Shown here one piece after another: positions 63,427-64,000 of a stretch of DNA of 64,000 nucleotides. This DNA comes from Cesiribacter sp. SM1 (GTDB lineage Bacteria > Bacteroidota > Bacteroidia > Cytophagales > Cyclobacteriaceae): assembly GCF_020178975.1 (NCBI RefSeq), contig NZ_JAHXBU010000089.1, positions 248,001-312,000 of the forward strand, written 5' to 3'. A program made the translations under genes and the position numbers. Within the stretch, counting starts at the first letter, position 1. Each line of letters opens with the position of its first letter. A model generated the notes under the pieces. That model searched no databases and was not told the DNA's origin. It saw only the letters and a program-made list of their open reading frames with translations.

Positions 63427-64000
63427 ATGGCAAATTTTTCAACTTTACAGAACAAAGCAACAGGCATTCTACTGCTTGCCTGCCTGCTTTTTAGCACTTT
63501 TAGTGGCAAGCAAGGTGCTGCAATGGCAAGCAACCCTCCTGCACGGGTAGTGGTTGGAGCCGAACGCCTGCTGCAAGCCGATTTTCTGCCCCTGATCAGG
63601 AACAAGCGGCTGGGGCTGGTTATCAACCATACCAGTCTGCTGCCAGACGGCAGACACCTGGCCGATGTACTGCACCAACATCCTGATGTACAGCTGACCG
63701 TATTATTTGGGCCTGAACATGGCATCAGGGGCGAGGAAGACAATCATGTAAGCAATGGCACCGATCCCAGAACCGGCCTGCCCGTAGTCTCCCTCTACGG
63801 AAAGGTAAGAAAACCTACTGCAGAGATGCTGCAAAATGTTGATGTACTGATATTTGACATTCAGGACGTGGGTGCCCGTTTCTATACCTACATTGCCACC
63901 ATGAACCATGTAATGGAGGCCGCGGCAGAGCACAACATCCCATTCATGGTGCTGGATCGGCCTAATGCCATTGGCGGACAGTATGTAGACGGGCCCGTGG
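63427..64000 (+). CDS. namZ: Exo-beta-N-acetylmuramidase NamZ (DUF1343, GH171), N-terminal part
   Basis: The first 191 residues, cut by the window edge. A signal peptide (ends near GAAMA) leads into the DUF1343 domain with GLVINHTSLLPDGRHLADVL, LFGPEHGIRGEEDN, TGLPVVSLYG, KPTAEML and the hallmark IFDIQDVGARFYTYIATM, plus VLDRPNAIGG. Bacillus NamZ (YbbC) removes non-reducing-end MurNAc from peptidoglycan strands and works with NagZ. The ATG at 63427 lies 21 bp after the upstream stop, so both genes form one unit. Confidence 0.92.
   Translation, partial: MANFSTLQNKATGILLLACLLFSTFSGKQGAAMASNPPARVVVGAERLLQADFLPLIRNKRLGLVINHTSLLPDGRHLADVLHQHPDVQLTVLFGPEHGIRGEEDNHVSNGTDPRTGLPVVSLYGKVRKPTAEMLQNVDVLIFDIQDVGARFYTYIATMNHVMEAAAEHNIPFMVLDRPNAIGGQYVDGPV

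Noticed and set aside
1-64000. CRISPR arrays, prophage, insertion sequences, anti-phage systems
   Set aside because: No spaced direct repeats, integrases, transposases or known defence genes were found in any frame that I read.

Overview
This window looks like a chromosomal segment of a Bacteroidota bacterium, most likely order Cytophagales. The evidence is a SusC/SusD pair, a gliding-motility-associated (type IX secretion) C-terminal domain, surface-lipoprotein signals with acidic residues after the lipobox Cys, a YceI/DUF983/DUF4403-type gene complement, and TAnnTTTG-like promoter elements. I saw no rRNA, CRISPR array, insertion sequence or prophage. The genus cannot be named from the sequence alone.

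Left part (1-25.6 kb) is mostly housekeeping and accessory metabolism. It holds a truncated ergothioneine gene (egtB), a PaaE-like reductase, a pirin, an SDR/hydrolase pair and a second SDR, and a short alpha-glucan-phosphorylase-like protein with Thr at the usual PLP-lysine position. It continues with a PQQ-dependent-dehydrogenase-like surface lipoprotein, YceI, DUF983, a PAS histidine kinase, pgeF, a DUF4403-like protein, ldhA and a subtilisin-like lipoprotein. A tRNA-Lys cluster (two intact and two decaying copies), a TPR/SH3 protein, an SDR, a T9SS-type surface protein and rlmD follow.

Middle part (25.7-39.3 kb) is a sensory region: cheW plus a chemoreceptor, two multi-PAS histidine kinases, a stand-alone receiver, a GAF protein, a porin, and a Cache-HAMP-GAF-coiled-coil membrane sensor without a recognisable output domain.

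Right part (40.2-64 kb) reads as one cell-wall amino-sugar salvage region. A minus-strand arm runs from a NagB-PIG-L fusion through a DigH-like GH10-like hydrolase and a Tat-exported metallophosphoesterase to SusC, SusD and a small lipoprotein. A divergent plus arm encodes a NagZ (GH3) fused to a beta-lactamase-fold domain, a NagX-like membrane acyltransferase and a DeoR regulator. Next come an SSS symporter and murQ (minus). Divergent from murQ are a 1298-residue phosphodiester-glycosidase/metallophosphoesterase mosaic and namZ (DUF1343, exo-N-acetylmuramidase), which is cut by the window edge. NamZ, NagZ, a possible amidase domain, MurQ, NagB, a transporter and a regulator together match the logic of the Bacillus murQ-amiE-nagZ-namZ pathway, rebuilt with Bacteroidota parts (SusCD, SSS, DeoR, fusion enzymes). 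This is the most interesting part of the window. A MurNAc kinase is the obvious missing step and may lie beyond the right edge.
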